Assembly: GCF_010122465.1 (NCBI RefSeq)
Contig: NZ_WLZY01000004.1
Location: 434,001 to 498,000 of the forward strand
Reading direction: 5' to 3'
Source: Phytoactinopolyspora mesophila
GTDB taxonomy: Bacteria; Actinomycetota; Actinomycetes; Jiangellales; Jiangellaceae
Length of the DNA: 64,000 nucleotides
The notes beneath the pieces are model-generated. The model saw nothing but the letters and a program-made list of their open reading frames with translations. It did not search any database and was not told the DNA's origin. This document shows positions 50,581 through 59,238 of this stretch, piece by piece; the stretch's first letter is position 1; every line of letters begins with the position of its first letter. Position numbers and translations under genes: made by a program.

Positions 50581-51317
50581 ACGAGGCGGTTGTACATCTG
50601 GAGGTGGTCTCACGGGTCTATCCGGGCAACCCGCCGGTGCGAGCGCTGGACCGGGTCAACCTGACCATTCGCGCCGGAGAAATGGTCGGCATTGTCGGGC
50701 CTTCGGGGTCGGGCAAGTCCACCATGCTGAACATTCTCGGTACGCTCGACCGGGCCGACGCCGGCGCCGTGCACATTGACGGGCATGACATCGCGACCCT
50801 CTCCGACCGGCAGCTCTCAGCTTTGAGGGCACACCGGATCGGGTTCGTTTTCCAGCAGTTCTTCCTCTCTCCTGGTGTCACTGCCCTGGACAACGTCGCC
50901 GATGGGATCCTGTACACCGGGTTGTCTCTGCGCAAACGCCGGATCCGGGCACGTCGCACTCTGGAACGGGTCGGGCTCGGAGACCGGGCCCACCATCGGC
51001 CTCATGAGTTGTCGGGCGGACAGAAACAACGCGTGGCCGTAGCCCGCGCTCTGGTCGGGAAGCCAGCGATCCTGCTCGCGGATGAGCCGACCGGAGCGTT
51101 GGATTCGGCATCTGGGGCGGCGGTCATCAAGCTCCTTCACGAGCTGCACGATGCCGGCACCACCATCGTCGTCATCACCCATGATCACGGCATTGCCCGA
51201 GAACTACCGCGACAGGTCCACATCCTCGACGGCCGAATCGAATCCGACGAGCGGGCTTATGGTGGACCCCGCGGGTCGAGATACCACCATGGCGCACCGA
51301 GGAAGGTGGGCCGGTGA
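50577..51317 (+). CDS. MacB/LolD-type ABC transporter ATPase
   Basis: A 246-residue ATPase. Walker A GPSGSGKST near 38-46, Q-loop QQFFLSPGVTALDNV, signature LSGGQKQRVAVARAL near 143-157 and Walker B ILLADEPTGALDS near 163-175. Belongs to the MacB mechanotransmission class with the permease downstream (four-base overlap). Together with the adaptor it should export peptides, lipids or antibiotics. Confidence 0.92.
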   Translation: MNEAVVHLEVVSRVYPGNPPVRALDRVNLTIRAGEMVGIVGPSGSGKSTMLNILGTLDRADAGAVHIDGHDIATLSDRQLSALRAHRIGFVFQQFFLSPGVTALDNVADGILYTGLSLRKRRIRARRTLERVGLGDRAHHRPHELSGGQKQRVAVARALVGKPAILLADEPTGALDSASGAAVIKLLHELHDAGTTIVVITHDHGIARELPRQVHILDGRIESDERAYGGPRGSRYHHGAPRKVGR

Positions 51318-52522
51318 TGATCACTCCCAAGCCTGCCCCTCCGCACATGCGCCCAGCTGACACCCTGCGGGTGGCCTTCTCGGGGCTGCGGACGCGACCC
51401 CTGCGCGCGGTGCTATCCGCGCTGGGGATCGCGGTCGGCATCGCGGCGATGGTCGCCGTCGTCGGGATCTCGGCCAGCAGCCAGGAGCAGGTCAATCAGC
51501 AACTGCGTGAGCTGGGTACTGACATGCTCACCGTCCAGGCGGGGACCTCCTTCAGGAGTGATGAAGCCAAGCTGCCCGAAGACAGCGTCGACATGGTTTC
51601 CCGGATCGAGCAGGTCGCAGCGGTCAGCGCAATCGGCACGGTCAATGACGCTGCCGTCTACCGCAACGAGCTCATCGACCCGAACCAGACGAACGCGCTC
51701 GCCGTCTATGCTGCTCACACGGATTTGCTCGCTGCGGTCAGCGGCACTCTCGACGAGGGGCGATGGCTCGACGATGCCTTGGCCGCCTACCCCGCCGTGG
51801 TGCTCGGTGCCACCGCTGCCGAGCTGCTGGGTATCACCAGGACCGACGGCAGCGTCGAGGTGTGGCTCGGCGGCCACTGGTTCACCGTCGTCGGGATCCT
51901 TGATCCGACACCCCTGGCGCCTGAACTGGACATGTCGGCCATGATCGGCTGGCCTGTGGCCCAAGAGTTGCTCGGGTTCGACGGTTCACCCACCACCGTC
52001 TACGAACGGTCCCATGAGTCCGACGTCGACGATATCCGCGCACTCCTGCCCGCCACCGTCAACCCGGCCAATCCCGAAGAGGTGGCCGTCAGCCGTCCGT
52101 CGGATGCGCTCGCCGCTCAGGTCGCCGTGGACGAGACGCTGACGACACTGCTGCTTGCCCTCGGGGGTGTCGCTCTTCTCGTCGGAGGAATAGGAGTAGC
52201 GAACACCATGGTCATCGCCGTTCTGGAGCGCCGCTCGGAAGTGGGTCTGCGTCGAGCCCTCGGCGCCACCCGCGCCCACGTCCGGCGCCAGTTCCTGGGT
52301 GAGTCGATCCTGCTCGCGGGTCTCGGCGGGATCGGGGGCGCGGTGCTGGGTGGTGTCGTCACGGCGGCGTTCGCCTATAGCCGCGGCTGGTCTCTCGCTC
52401 TTCCGATCTGGGTCCTCGGGGGCGCAGCCGGCGCCACCGTCCTCGTGGGCGCGCTGGCCGGCGTCTATCCAGCGGCCCGAGCTGCCCGGATGCCGCCCAC
52501 CGCAGCCTTGGCCTCAGCCTGA
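51314..52522 (+). CDS. MacB/FtsX-type ABC transporter permease
   Basis: A 402-residue permease with the MacB_PCD/FtsX layout: one membrane segment near 30-50, a large extracellular region (about 55-275), then three segments at about 280-400 (LLLALGGVALLVGGIGVANTMVIAVLERRSEVGLRRALGATRAHV). Last gene of the operon; 72 bases separate it from the P450 gene. Confidence 0.9.
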   Translation: MMITPKPAPPHMRPADTLRVAFSGLRTRPLRAVLSALGIAVGIAAMVAVVGISASSQEQVNQQLRELGTDMLTVQAGTSFRSDEAKLPEDSVDMVSRIEQVAAVSAIGTVNDAAVYRNELIDPNQTNALAVYAAHTDLLAAVSGTLDEGRWLDDALAAYPAVVLGATAAELLGITRTDGSVEVWLGGHWFTVVGILDPTPLAPELDMSAMIGWPVAQELLGFDGSPTTVYERSHESDVDDIRALLPATVNPANPEEVAVSRPSDALAAQVAVDETLTTLLLALGGVALLVGGIGVANTMVIAVLERRSEVGLRRALGATRAHVRRQFLGESILLAGLGGIGGAVLGGVVTAAFAYSRGWSLALPIWVLGGAAGATVLVGALAGVYPAARAARMPPTAALASA

Positions 52523-52594
52523 GCGCGGTCTCCTTTGGGAGAGCTGATTCAGGGTGCGCTGGTGTGATGTCCGGCGGGCTCATAGCGTTGCGGT

Positions 52595-53917
52595 ATGGGC
52601 CCGCCAGGCACGCTGCCGTTCCTCGGGGACCTCATCGCGTTCGGCTCCGATCGGCTCGGCTATCTGTCGCGTGTCGCCGACCGCGACGGTGACGTGGCCC
52701 GGATCCGCCTGGGACCGTACCAGTGCTGGCTGGTGACACATCCCGACGATGTCAAGGCTGTGCTTGTTGATCACACCGATCGGTTTCGTAAAGGACCGGT
52801 GCTTCAGCGGGCTCGTTTCGTCCTGGGCGACGGACTTCTGACGGCGGAAGGCGAGGTTCATCGGCGGCACCGCAAGCTGGTGCAACCGGCGTTCCACCCG
52901 CAGCGGATCGGCGGTTATGCCGAGACGATGATCGCCCGCGCCGCGGACACGTCGGGGCACTGGGTGCCGGGCGTCCCGCTGGATCTCCACGCGGAGACGG
53001 TGCGCCTGACGCTGGCCTCCGCGGGATCCGCGCTGCTGGGCGCCGATGTCGGCGATGACGACGTGCGTACGGTGGAGGCCGCGATAGCCGATCTGATCAG
53101 TGCGTACAAGCTGGCGTTCGTACCCTTCGGCTGGAAGTTGGAGCGAGTCCCAGTCGGCCCGATCCGGCAGCTGCGTCGTGGCCGGGAGAAGCTGTACAGC
53201 GTCGTCGACCACGTCATCGAGGCGCGTAAGTCCACGCCTGCAGATGCGGGAGACCTCCTCTCTTCGTTGGTCCATCCAGTCGACGGTGAACAGCTGTCCG
53301 ATGACGAGATCCGCGACCACGCGACCACACTTCTGCTGGCCGGACACGAGACGACCGCAAATGCGCTCGCCTTCGCCTTCCACCTTCTGGCTTACCACCC
53401 AGCCGTCGAGTGCCGGGTACAAGACGAGATCGACAGCGTCCTGGACAAGGATGTCCCCGATCCGGACGATGCCGACCGCCTGCCGTTGTGCCAGGCGGTG
53501 ATCTCCGAGTCGCTGCGGCTGTATCCGCCGTCGTGGATGATGGCCAGGCAGGCACTGCGAGAGCTTCGGCTGGGTGACCACGTTGTCCGAGCCGGAGACT
53601 TGGTCTTGCTGTCGCAATGGCTCGTGCATCGTGATCCGCGCTGGTGGCCGGACCCGGAGATGTTCAGGCCGGATCGGTGGCTCGACGGCAGTTCCAAGCA
53701 GCGACCCCGGTGGTCGTACTTTCCGTTCGGCGCTGGGGTGCGCCGCTGTATCGGAGCAGAGTTCGCCTCGACCGAAGGTGTCCTGGCTCTCGCCACGATC
53801 GCACGCCGGTGGCGGCTCCGGCCGGTGCCGGAACGTCGCCTGGTACTGGATCCGTTGATCACCCTTCGCCCGCGTGACGGGTTGTGGCTGCGTCCACAGC
53901 TTCGACGTCCGCGCTGA
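52595..53917 (+). CDS. Cytochrome P450
   Basis: A 440-residue P450. I-helix LLLAGHETTANAL near 247-259, ExxR motif in ISESLRLYPP near 305, FRPDRWLDG near 355-363 and heme-binding FPFGAGVRRCIG with axial Cys385. The sequence resembles CYP1xx/fatty-acid or terpenoid hydroxylases more than macrolide P450s. No ferredoxin gene is adjacent, so electrons must come from elsewhere. Substrate unknown. Confidence 0.9.
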   Translation: MGPPGTLPFLGDLIAFGSDRLGYLSRVADRDGDVARIRLGPYQCWLVTHPDDVKAVLVDHTDRFRKGPVLQRARFVLGDGLLTAEGEVHRRHRKLVQPAFHPQRIGGYAETMIARAADTSGHWVPGVPLDLHAETVRLTLASAGSALLGADVGDDDVRTVEAAIADLISAYKLAFVPFGWKLERVPVGPIRQLRRGREKLYSVVDHVIEARKSTPADAGDLLSSLVHPVDGEQLSDDEIRDHATTLLLAGHETTANALAFAFHLLAYHPAVECRVQDEIDSVLDKDVPDPDDADRLPLCQAVISESLRLYPPSWMMARQALRELRLGDHVVRAGDLVLLSQWLVHRDPRWWPDPEMFRPDRWLDGSSKQRPRWSYFPFGAGVRRCIGAEFASTEGVLALATIARRWRLRPVPERRLVLDPLITLRPRDGLWLRPQLRRPR

Positions 53918-54038
53918 GCCCACGCGCGTGTATGGATGTCAAGAAGACTCGGGTCCGTGAGCTGGCTCGGCTGTGCGGGCGGTGGGTCCGCGCCGGACCC
54001 ACCGCCCCTGGCCGGGTGCGAGTCTGTTCTGCGTCGCC

Positions 54039-54644
54039 TCAACGGTGCGAGGCGAACCAAGGCTCGTGCAGATCGAGGTAGTGGACGTCCTCCAGGAGCG
54101 CCCTCTCCTCGTCCATGAGCTGGCGGGCCATGGCGCTGAGCTCGCGTTGTTCGCCTTCCCTTGCCTCTGCCTCGCTGGTGAATGCGACCGTCTCCGTGAC
54201 GATGCCGTCGTCATCGATGGCGATGGTGCCGCCGATGATCTCCGGGCGCTCGCTGGCGAGGACTGAATCCGTCTGCTCGATCAGCGAATGCATCCGGTCG
54301 CGATCTTTGACCCTGCCCTGGATCACCTGGACGAATCCGGCGTCGTCGGAGCCACCGCCGAGGAACATCATGACGTCCCTGCAGTCGTGGAACGTCACCT
54401 CGCCGTCGAAACACTCGGACATCTCGCGCCACCAGGCGTCCTGTTGTGGACGCTGGCTGTTCCTGCGCGCTGCCTCCTCCGACTCGAACCGGACCGTCCC
54501 GACGAACATCCCGTCGTCAGTGATGCCGTAGGTGCCGCCGAGCCAGCCGTCAGCGTTCGGTGCGAACTCAGCGAGCCACCGGTCCATTCCTGCACGCAAG
54601 CGTTCTTCGTCGCGCACATGACCCTGGATGACCTGGATGAACAT
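54039..54644 (-). CDS. Tandem ABM-like (dimeric alpha/beta barrel) protein
   Basis: A 201-residue protein made of two similar halves: FIQVIQGHVRDEERLRAGMDRWLAE (residues 2-26) and FVQVIQGRVKDRDRMHSLIEQTDSV (about 104-128), each followed by GGTYGITDDGMFVGTVRFESEEAARR or GGTIAIDDDGIVTETVAFTSEAEARE. Each half looks like an antibiotic-biosynthesis-monooxygenase-type barrel, so one chain may form an intramolecular dimer. No catalytic residue is certain. Function unknown. Confidence 0.78.
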   Translation of the reverse strand: MFIQVIQGHVRDEERLRAGMDRWLAEFAPNADGWLGGTYGITDDGMFVGTVRFESEEAARRNSQRPQQDAWWREMSECFDGEVTFHDCRDVMMFLGGGSDDAGFVQVIQGRVKDRDRMHSLIEQTDSVLASERPEIIGGTIAIDDDGIVTETVAFTSEAEAREGEQRELSAMARQLMDEERALLEDVHYLDLHEPWFASHR

Positions 54645-54821
54645 GGCGACCTCCCCCAGGTCGCGATCCCCGCGGACCTCCCGATGACGTCCGCTCGAGG
54701 GACGTGACCGTTCCTCAATCTACGCCGGGAGAACGGCGACGTCGATAGGGGACTCGTGCCCGCGCTGTCGTCATCCAGTCAGTAGCTGCCAGCCCCCGCC
54801 AGTGGTCGACGAGCGTGTGGG

Positions 54822-54887
54822 ATGGCACGTTGGATACACGCTGTAAACCGAGTTTTCGACGACATCAGCGTGTATTCACCGTGCCAT
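54822..54887. repeat. Imperfect inverted repeat in 331-base gap
   Basis: ATGGCACG-N4-ATACACGCTG (54822-54843) pairs with CAGCGTGTAT-N4-CGTGCCAT (54866-54887), with a 4-base internal loop and a 22-base centre. It lies between the gene ending its 5' side at 54644 and the tRNA gene. The rest of 54645-54975 holds the tRNA terminator (54919-54953) and no gene. Confidence 0.7.
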
Positions 54888-54918
54888 GGTCACCGCGATA
54901 CAGCCGCTGAAACCAAAA

Positions 54919-54953
54919 GACGGCCGAACCCACCACTATTGGGTTCGGCCGTC
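54919..54953 (-). terminator. Rho-independent terminator of tRNA-Arg
   Basis: GACGGCCGAACCCA (54919-54932) pairs perfectly with 54940-54953 around a 7-base loop. On the minus strand the stem is followed by TTTTGG. It lies 23 bases beyond the 3' end of the tRNA, the right place and strand. Confidence 0.85.
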
Positions 54954-54975
54954 CACAATGTCTCGAGACATCACA

Positions 54976-55051
54976 TGGTGCCCTCGGCAGGATTCGAACC
55001 TGCGACACTCCGCTTAGGAGGCGGATGCTCTATCCCCTGAGCTACGAGGGC
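54976..55051 (-). tRNA. tRNA-Arg (anticodon CCU)
   Basis: A complete cloverleaf of 76 bases including an encoded CCA. Acceptor GCCCTCG pairs with CGAGGGC, the D arm contains AGCTCAGGGGATAGAGC, the anticodon stem TCCGC/GCGGA encloses loop CTCCTAA with anticodon CCT, and the T arm contains GCAGGTTCGAATCCTGC. It reads AGG codons. Variable loop is short. No integrated element is seen beside it. Confidence 0.95.
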
Positions 55052-55159
55052 ATGCGCCAGCGCCGGGTCTCGGAGACGTGCCGCCGCGCCCGTACAGCGT
55101 ACTAGCCGCTGGATCGTCGCCCGTCGGTACACGCCTTGTTGGAGGGTATGGCGTGACGT

Positions 55160-55193
55160 ATGGCTGTACCGTACCGTGATACGGTACAGCCAT
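55160..55193. promoter_or_regulatory. TetR operator overlapping the regulator's start codon
   Basis: ATGGCTGTACCGTA (55160-55173) and its perfect complement (55180-55193) with a 6-base spacer. The right arm includes two bases of the ATG at 55192. Bound repressor would cover the initiation region of its own operon; there is no Shine-Dalgarno, so the mRNA may be leaderless. Confidence 0.75.
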
Positions 55194-55797
55194 GACGAAC
55201 GAGGGGCGCCGACGCCGAGCCGGCGGCGAGCGAAGAGAAGAAGTCCTGGATATCGTGGTCGAGGTGCTCGCGAGGCGCGGGTACCAGCAGACACGTTTCA
55301 AGGACGTGTCCGAGGCCAGTAGCGTCGCGGTGAGCACACTGCAGGGCTATTTCGGCTCCCGCGAAGACATGCTGATCGAAGCCCTACATCGAGCGACCGA
55401 ACGTGAGGTCGCCACGATGGAACGGGAGAGTCGCGACATCGATGACCCATGGCAGCGGTTGGTGTGGCTGATCGATCGTGGGATCTCCACACCCGTCCCG
55501 GTCTGGCGGATGTTGATGGAGTTCTGGACCGCTGCGGCACACGACGCGGAGCTGCGGCGGAACAGTCTGGACTTGCAGGCTCGCTATCGGCAGCCGTTGA
55601 CGGCTGCGATCGAGCACGGCCGTGACAAGGGAGACTTCACGCTGAGACACGAGCCGGCGGCGGTGGTCGACGTCGTGGTGGCCGCGCTGGACGGGCTGCT
55701 CTATCCGCGGGTACTCGAGCAGCCGCGGCCGGACAGCGACGGTTTCCGGCACGTGCTCTTGGACCAGCTCGCCAGCACGCTGGGGGTCCGATCATGA
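55192..55797 (+). CDS. TetR/AcrR family regulator
   Basis: A 201-residue regulator. Helix-turn-helix in residues 12-60: ERREEVLDIVVEVLARRGYQQTRFKDVSEASSVAVSTLQGYFGSREDMLIEAL. The C-terminal part fits TetR_C_6 (VPVWRMLMEFWTAAAHDAELRRNSL). It shares a four-base overlap with the downstream NmrA-like gene, so repressor and enzyme form an autoregulated operon controlled by the palindrome over its start codon. Confidence 0.9.
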   Translation: MTNEGRRRRAGGERREEVLDIVVEVLARRGYQQTRFKDVSEASSVAVSTLQGYFGSREDMLIEALHRATEREVATMERESRDIDDPWQRLVWLIDRGISTPVPVWRMLMEFWTAAAHDAELRRNSLDLQARYRQPLTAAIEHGRDKGDFTLRHEPAAVVDVVVAALDGLLYPRVLEQPRPDSDGFRHVLLDQLASTLGVRS

Positions 55798-56633
55798 CGG
55801 TGCTCGTCACCGGCGCCAGCGGCAAGGTCGGCCGCCACGTCGTCCAGGCGCTCGATAGCCGTGGGGTGCCCGCTCGACCGGCTACTCGGCGCAGCAGTAT
55901 CCCGCTGGACTGGACCGACCCGGCCGGGTGGAACGCGGCGCTCGCGGGCGTCGACCGGGTCTTTCTCGTGATGCCGGGAGGCGACGACGGGCACCGCTCG
56001 GTCACCGGGCTGGGTCGTCGGGTGATCCGCTTTCTGGACCTGGCAGAACAGTCGGGTGTCGGCCGAGTCGTGCTGATGACGGCGATGGGGATGCAGTACG
56101 TGCCCAGCGAAGTCGATCAGCGGGCAGTGGAGTTACGCGTTCAGAGCAGTTCGATGCGCTGGACCATCCTCCGTCCCAACTGGTTCTACCAGAACGTGAC
56201 CGAAGGGCCGCTGCGCGACCTTGCCGAGGCGTATGCCGGGCGGTTGTTGTTGCCGACCGGTGATGCCGCAGTGAGCTTCATTGACGCCCGGGACATCGCG
56301 GCCGTGGCCGTGGCTGCCCTCGTCGCCGACCACCACGGGCACGAATACACGCTGACCGGATCGGAGAGCCTGACCTTCGCCGACGTGGCATCTCTGGCCT
56401 CGGCAGAAGGTCTCCCCGTCACGGCGTACGAGCATGTGCCCGTTGCGCAGTTCCGTCACGCCGTGCTCGATCTGGGATGGGAACCCAGCTACGTCGACAC
56501 GATGTGCCAGTTGTTCGCGACGATCGCAGCCGGCCACGCCGCGCACATCTCGCAGGACGTGCCCAGCGTGCTGGGCCGGAACCCCACCACATTCACCGAG
56601 TTCGCACAGCAGTGGCAGGCCTCGATCGCGTAG
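55794..56633 (+). CDS. NAD(P)-binding protein, NmrA/ergot-reductase-like
   Basis: A 279-residue atypical SDR. VLVTGASGKVGRHVVQALDSRGVPARPATR near the N-terminus, RVFLVMPGGDDG, RVVLMTAMGMQYVPSE and MRWTILRPNWFYQNVTEGP are the family landmarks. No YxxxK pair. Coupled to the TetR gene. Reductase of a quinone, aldehyde or similar electrophile is plausible. Confidence 0.87.
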   Translation: MTVLVTGASGKVGRHVVQALDSRGVPARPATRRSSIPLDWTDPAGWNAALAGVDRVFLVMPGGDDGHRSVTGLGRRVIRFLDLAEQSGVGRVVLMTAMGMQYVPSEVDQRAVELRVQSSSMRWTILRPNWFYQNVTEGPLRDLAEAYAGRLLLPTGDAAVSFIDARDIAAVAVAALVADHHGHEYTLTGSESLTFADVASLASAEGLPVTAYEHVPVAQFRHAVLDLGWEPSYVDTMCQLFATIAAGHAAHISQDVPSVLGRNPTTFTEFAQQWQASIA

Positions 56634-56663
56634 GCCCAGCCTTGGTGCCGGTGACCTTAGTTC

Positions 56664-57188
56664 TTAGTCCAGGACGCCGCAGTCGGCACCCAGTTCCACC
56701 AGTCCTCCGACATATGCGCTGGTGAGGGTTGACGCGTCGGAAAGGTCGTCTTCGGACACATCGTCGTCGTCCTCCAGGCTCAGCCATGCATCCCGTGCTG
56801 GCGGTCCGAGGGCGACGATGGCGTCCACTTCGTCCTGAGCCATGTCTTCGGTGAGCGGCGGGAGGTCCTGAATGCGCGTGTTCAGGGTTTGTACGCCGGC
56901 TGACACGGTCTCGAGGTTGTCACTGTCCAGCCGGCTCTCGCTGCCCTGGGTGAGGAGCGGGTATTCCTCGGCTACCGCGAAGCACACGTCGCCGGCCTCG
57001 TCGACCCAGGTAGTCATCGAAACCGGTGCGTTGTCGTCGCGTTCGGTGCCTTCTCCAACCAGCATGGTGTAGCCGACATAGGTGGCGGCGACGACGATCA
57101 GCAGCGTTGTCAGCAGGGTCGCCACGACCCTTTTACTCGAGGGCCGTGGAGCCGGCGCTGCGCTGATTTCCTCGAGTAACCTCACCAA
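56664..57188 (-). CDS. Membrane-anchored protein of unknown function
   Basis: A 174-residue protein with one membrane segment near residues 22-45 (VVATLLTTLLIVVAATYVGYTML) and an acidic extracellular part rich in Asp, Leu and Ser with two Cys (DVCFAVAE and GADCGVLD), which may form a disulfide. No domain recognised. It converges with the NmrA-like gene and is separated by 75 bases from the epimerase gene on the same strand. Confidence 0.7.
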   Translation of the reverse strand: MVRLLEEISAAPAPRPSSKRVVATLLTTLLIVVAATYVGYTMLVGEGTERDDNAPVSMTTWVDEAGDVCFAVAEEYPLLTQGSESRLDSDNLETVSAGVQTLNTRIQDLPPLTEDMAQDEVDAIVALGPPARDAWLSLEDDDDVSEDDLSDASTLTSAYVGGLVELGADCGVLD

Positions 57189-57263
57189 TGACTCCTCACA
57201 AGAAGCGAAGATCCGCCGCCCGGAGGGACGCCGGAGCGATTTACCCCGTCACGGCGCGCAACT

Positions 57264-58235
57264 CTAGCTCGTTTTGCTCTTTTGTCCAGAGCCTTGCTGG
57301 TAGTGGGCGTGCCGCCAGTGATCGACTGTACTCTCCAGGGTTATGTCCCACGGCGTGGGATACAGGCCGAGATCGTCGCTCGTCGCAGTGGAGTCGATCT
57401 CCCACGGTTGCTTGAATTGGTACAGCACCCCATCCAGTTCCCGCAGCAGCGCGGAGAACGGGTAGAACGGCCGCAGCATGCCCCGGCGCACCCGGCGGAC
57501 TCGTGGTGCCCGGGCTCCGGCGAGCTGAACGGCCTGTTCCACCACCGCTCGCGCTGAGACCGGCGGTGCCGTAGGGACATGCCAAGGCCGTCCCCACGCA
57601 CGCTCGTCAGTGCCCAGTACGGCCAGCGTGCGGGCGACGTCGGGCATGTATGTCCAGCTGTGCGGCGCGTCAGGGTCGCCGAACATGTAGACCGGCTTCC
57701 CGGCCACGGCGGCCAGTCCGTACCGGGTTATCAGGCCGCCGTTGGGCCCGACGCCTGGTCCGATGAAGTCCGATGCCCGCGCTTCGGTGACCCGAACACG
57801 CCCGGCCTCGTGGGCCGCGAGCGCGTCCTGCCACATGCGGGCCCGCAGCATCCCCTTGTGATCGCTCGGGGTGAGCGGATGGTCACGGCTGATCGGTCCT
57901 TCCACCGGACCGTAGCCGTAGAGGTTGCTCATGGTGACCAGTACGGCTCCGGTTGATTCAGCAACGCTGAGCATGGACGCGGCCAACGGGGGCCACGACC
58001 TTTCCCACAGCGCGTATGTGGGCGGATTGGCGCAGTTATAGAGCGCGGCGGCGCCCGTCACGTGTGGCAGGAGCGCTGAGCGGTCAGCCGCGTCGGCTCG
58101 GATCAGCCGGATGTGCGGATGGGCAGGTCCGCTTCCAGAGCGGGTGACGAGGCGGACCTCGTGCCCGGAATCGGCCAGTTCAGTGGCGAGCGTGCTGCCC
58201 ACCGCGCCGGCGCCGACGATCACATGAAACGACAT
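57264..58235 (-). CDS. NAD-dependent epimerase/dehydratase family protein
   Basis: A 323-residue Rossmann protein. FHVIVGAGAVGSTLATELADSGHEVRLVTRSG at the start (the GxGxxG is unusual for an extended SDR), then NLYGYGPVEGPISRDHPLTPSDHKGMLRARMW with a weak YxxxK-like region, DFIGPGVGPNGG and SWTYMPDVARTLAVLGTDE. AGAGGAGCC precedes ATG 58235. Divergent from a TetR regulator, with two operator boxes between, so it is the likely regulated target. Substrate unknown. Confidence 0.85.
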   Translation of the reverse strand: MSFHVIVGAGAVGSTLATELADSGHEVRLVTRSGSGPAHPHIRLIRADAADRSALLPHVTGAAALYNCANPPTYALWERSWPPLAASMLSVAESTGAVLVTMSNLYGYGPVEGPISRDHPLTPSDHKGMLRARMWQDALAAHEAGRVRVTEARASDFIGPGVGPNGGLITRYGLAAVAGKPVYMFGDPDAPHSWTYMPDVARTLAVLGTDERAWGRPWHVPTAPPVSARAVVEQAVQLAGARAPRVRRVRRGMLRPFYPFSALLRELDGVLYQFKQPWEIDSTATSDDLGLYPTPWDITLESTVDHWRHAHYQQGSGQKSKTS

Positions 58236-58251
58236 GGCTCCTCTTTCAGAA

Positions 58252-58320
58252 TGTGAGCACTGCTCTCGAATAGGACCAGTGTCCACCTAAGCGCTGCTTT
58301 AGTCAAGAGCAGTGCTCACA
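58252..58320. promoter_or_regulatory. Paired TetR boxes between divergent epimerase and TetR genes
   Basis: TGTGAGCACTGCTCT (58252-58266) and its perfect complement (58306-58320) are 39 bases apart. Each contains an 11-base palindrome GAGCA-N-TGCTC. One box lies near each promoter, so the TetR protein probably represses both genes. Confidence 0.7.
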
Positions 58321-58358
58321 ATTGTGTTGCCTGCTCTTGAGATGGCAGAATGTCCGGC

Positions 58359-59105
58359 ATGCCGATACGGGGAATCCGAGAACGGGTCCGCGCGGAGCTG
58401 ATCCGGGAGATCAAGGACGCGGCCCGCCGCCAGTTGGCCGAACATGGCCCGGACGGACTCTCGGTACGTGCCGTCACGCGGGAGATGGGTATGGCGTCGT
58501 CGGCGGTCTATCGTTACTTCCCTAGCCGGGACGCTCTGCTCACCGCGCTGATCGTCGACGCGTACGAGGGAATCGGCCAGGCCGCGCAAACGGCCGACGC
58601 CGAGGTGCCGCGGGCCGACTACCTGGGCCGGTGGCTGGCGGTATTCCGGGCCGTTCGTGCCTGGGCGCTGGACCACCCGCACGAGTACGCCTTGATCTAC
58701 GGATCGCCGGTACCCGGCTACGCCGCGCCCGCGGACACCGCCGCGCCGGCCAGCACCGTAGCCCTGGTGCTGGCCAGGATCGTCGCGGACGTCGTGGCCG
58801 ACCCCGCGATGCCCACGTCCCTGGCCGAACCGGCCGAAGGTGTCAGCGACGCGTTGGGTCATGACATGGAGGTCGTGAAGGAATACATACCGCAGGTTGT
58901 GACTGGCGCGGATGAGACCTTCACGCATGCCGACGCGTCCGCCGTCCTGCACGTCATCGATGCCTGGACCATGTTGTTCGGCGCGGTGAGTTTCGAGTTG
59001 TTCGGTCACTACAAGAACGTGGTGACCGCGCGGGGGGACTACCTCGACCGGTTGGCGCTGCGTGCCGCCGCGCCTTTCGGAATGACGGCGCCACGTGTGC
59101 CGTGA
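58359..59105 (+). CDS. TetR family regulator with WHG domain
   Basis: A 248-residue regulator. Helix-turn-helix in residues 8-60: RVRAELIREIKDAARRQLAEHGPDGLSVRAVTREMGMASSAVYRYFPSRDALLTALI. The C-terminal domain fits the WHG type (WALDHPHEYALIYGSPVPGYAAP; WTMLFGAVSFELFGHY). ATG 58359 or 58350 are close in support. Divergent from the epimerase gene. Confidence 0.88.
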   Translation: MPIRGIRERVRAELIREIKDAARRQLAEHGPDGLSVRAVTREMGMASSAVYRYFPSRDALLTALIVDAYEGIGQAAQTADAEVPRADYLGRWLAVFRAVRAWALDHPHEYALIYGSPVPGYAAPADTAAPASTVALVLARIVADVVADPAMPTSLAEPAEGVSDALGHDMEVVKEYIPQVVTGADETFTHADASAVLHVIDAWTMLFGAVSFELFGHYKNVVTARGDYLDRLALRAAAPFGMTAPRVP

Positions 59106-59238
59106 TACATGCAACATCGAGGACTCCGACGCCACCTCACCGCCGATGATCACCGGCTTTACCCATTCGTACGGCTTGTCTGCGTCGCTCTGGGCGAGTC
59201 TCTGAACTACTCTCGGCGGAGTGAGGGAGAGTGAAAGC

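Noticed and set aside
52580-53923. 447-residue minus-strand frame opposite the P450
   Set aside because: High-GC antisense artefact; the plus strand carries all P450 motifs in order.
54976-55051. tRNA-Arg as an integration site
   Set aside because: No integrase, no duplicated tRNA end and no mobile genes in the neighbouring 10 kb.
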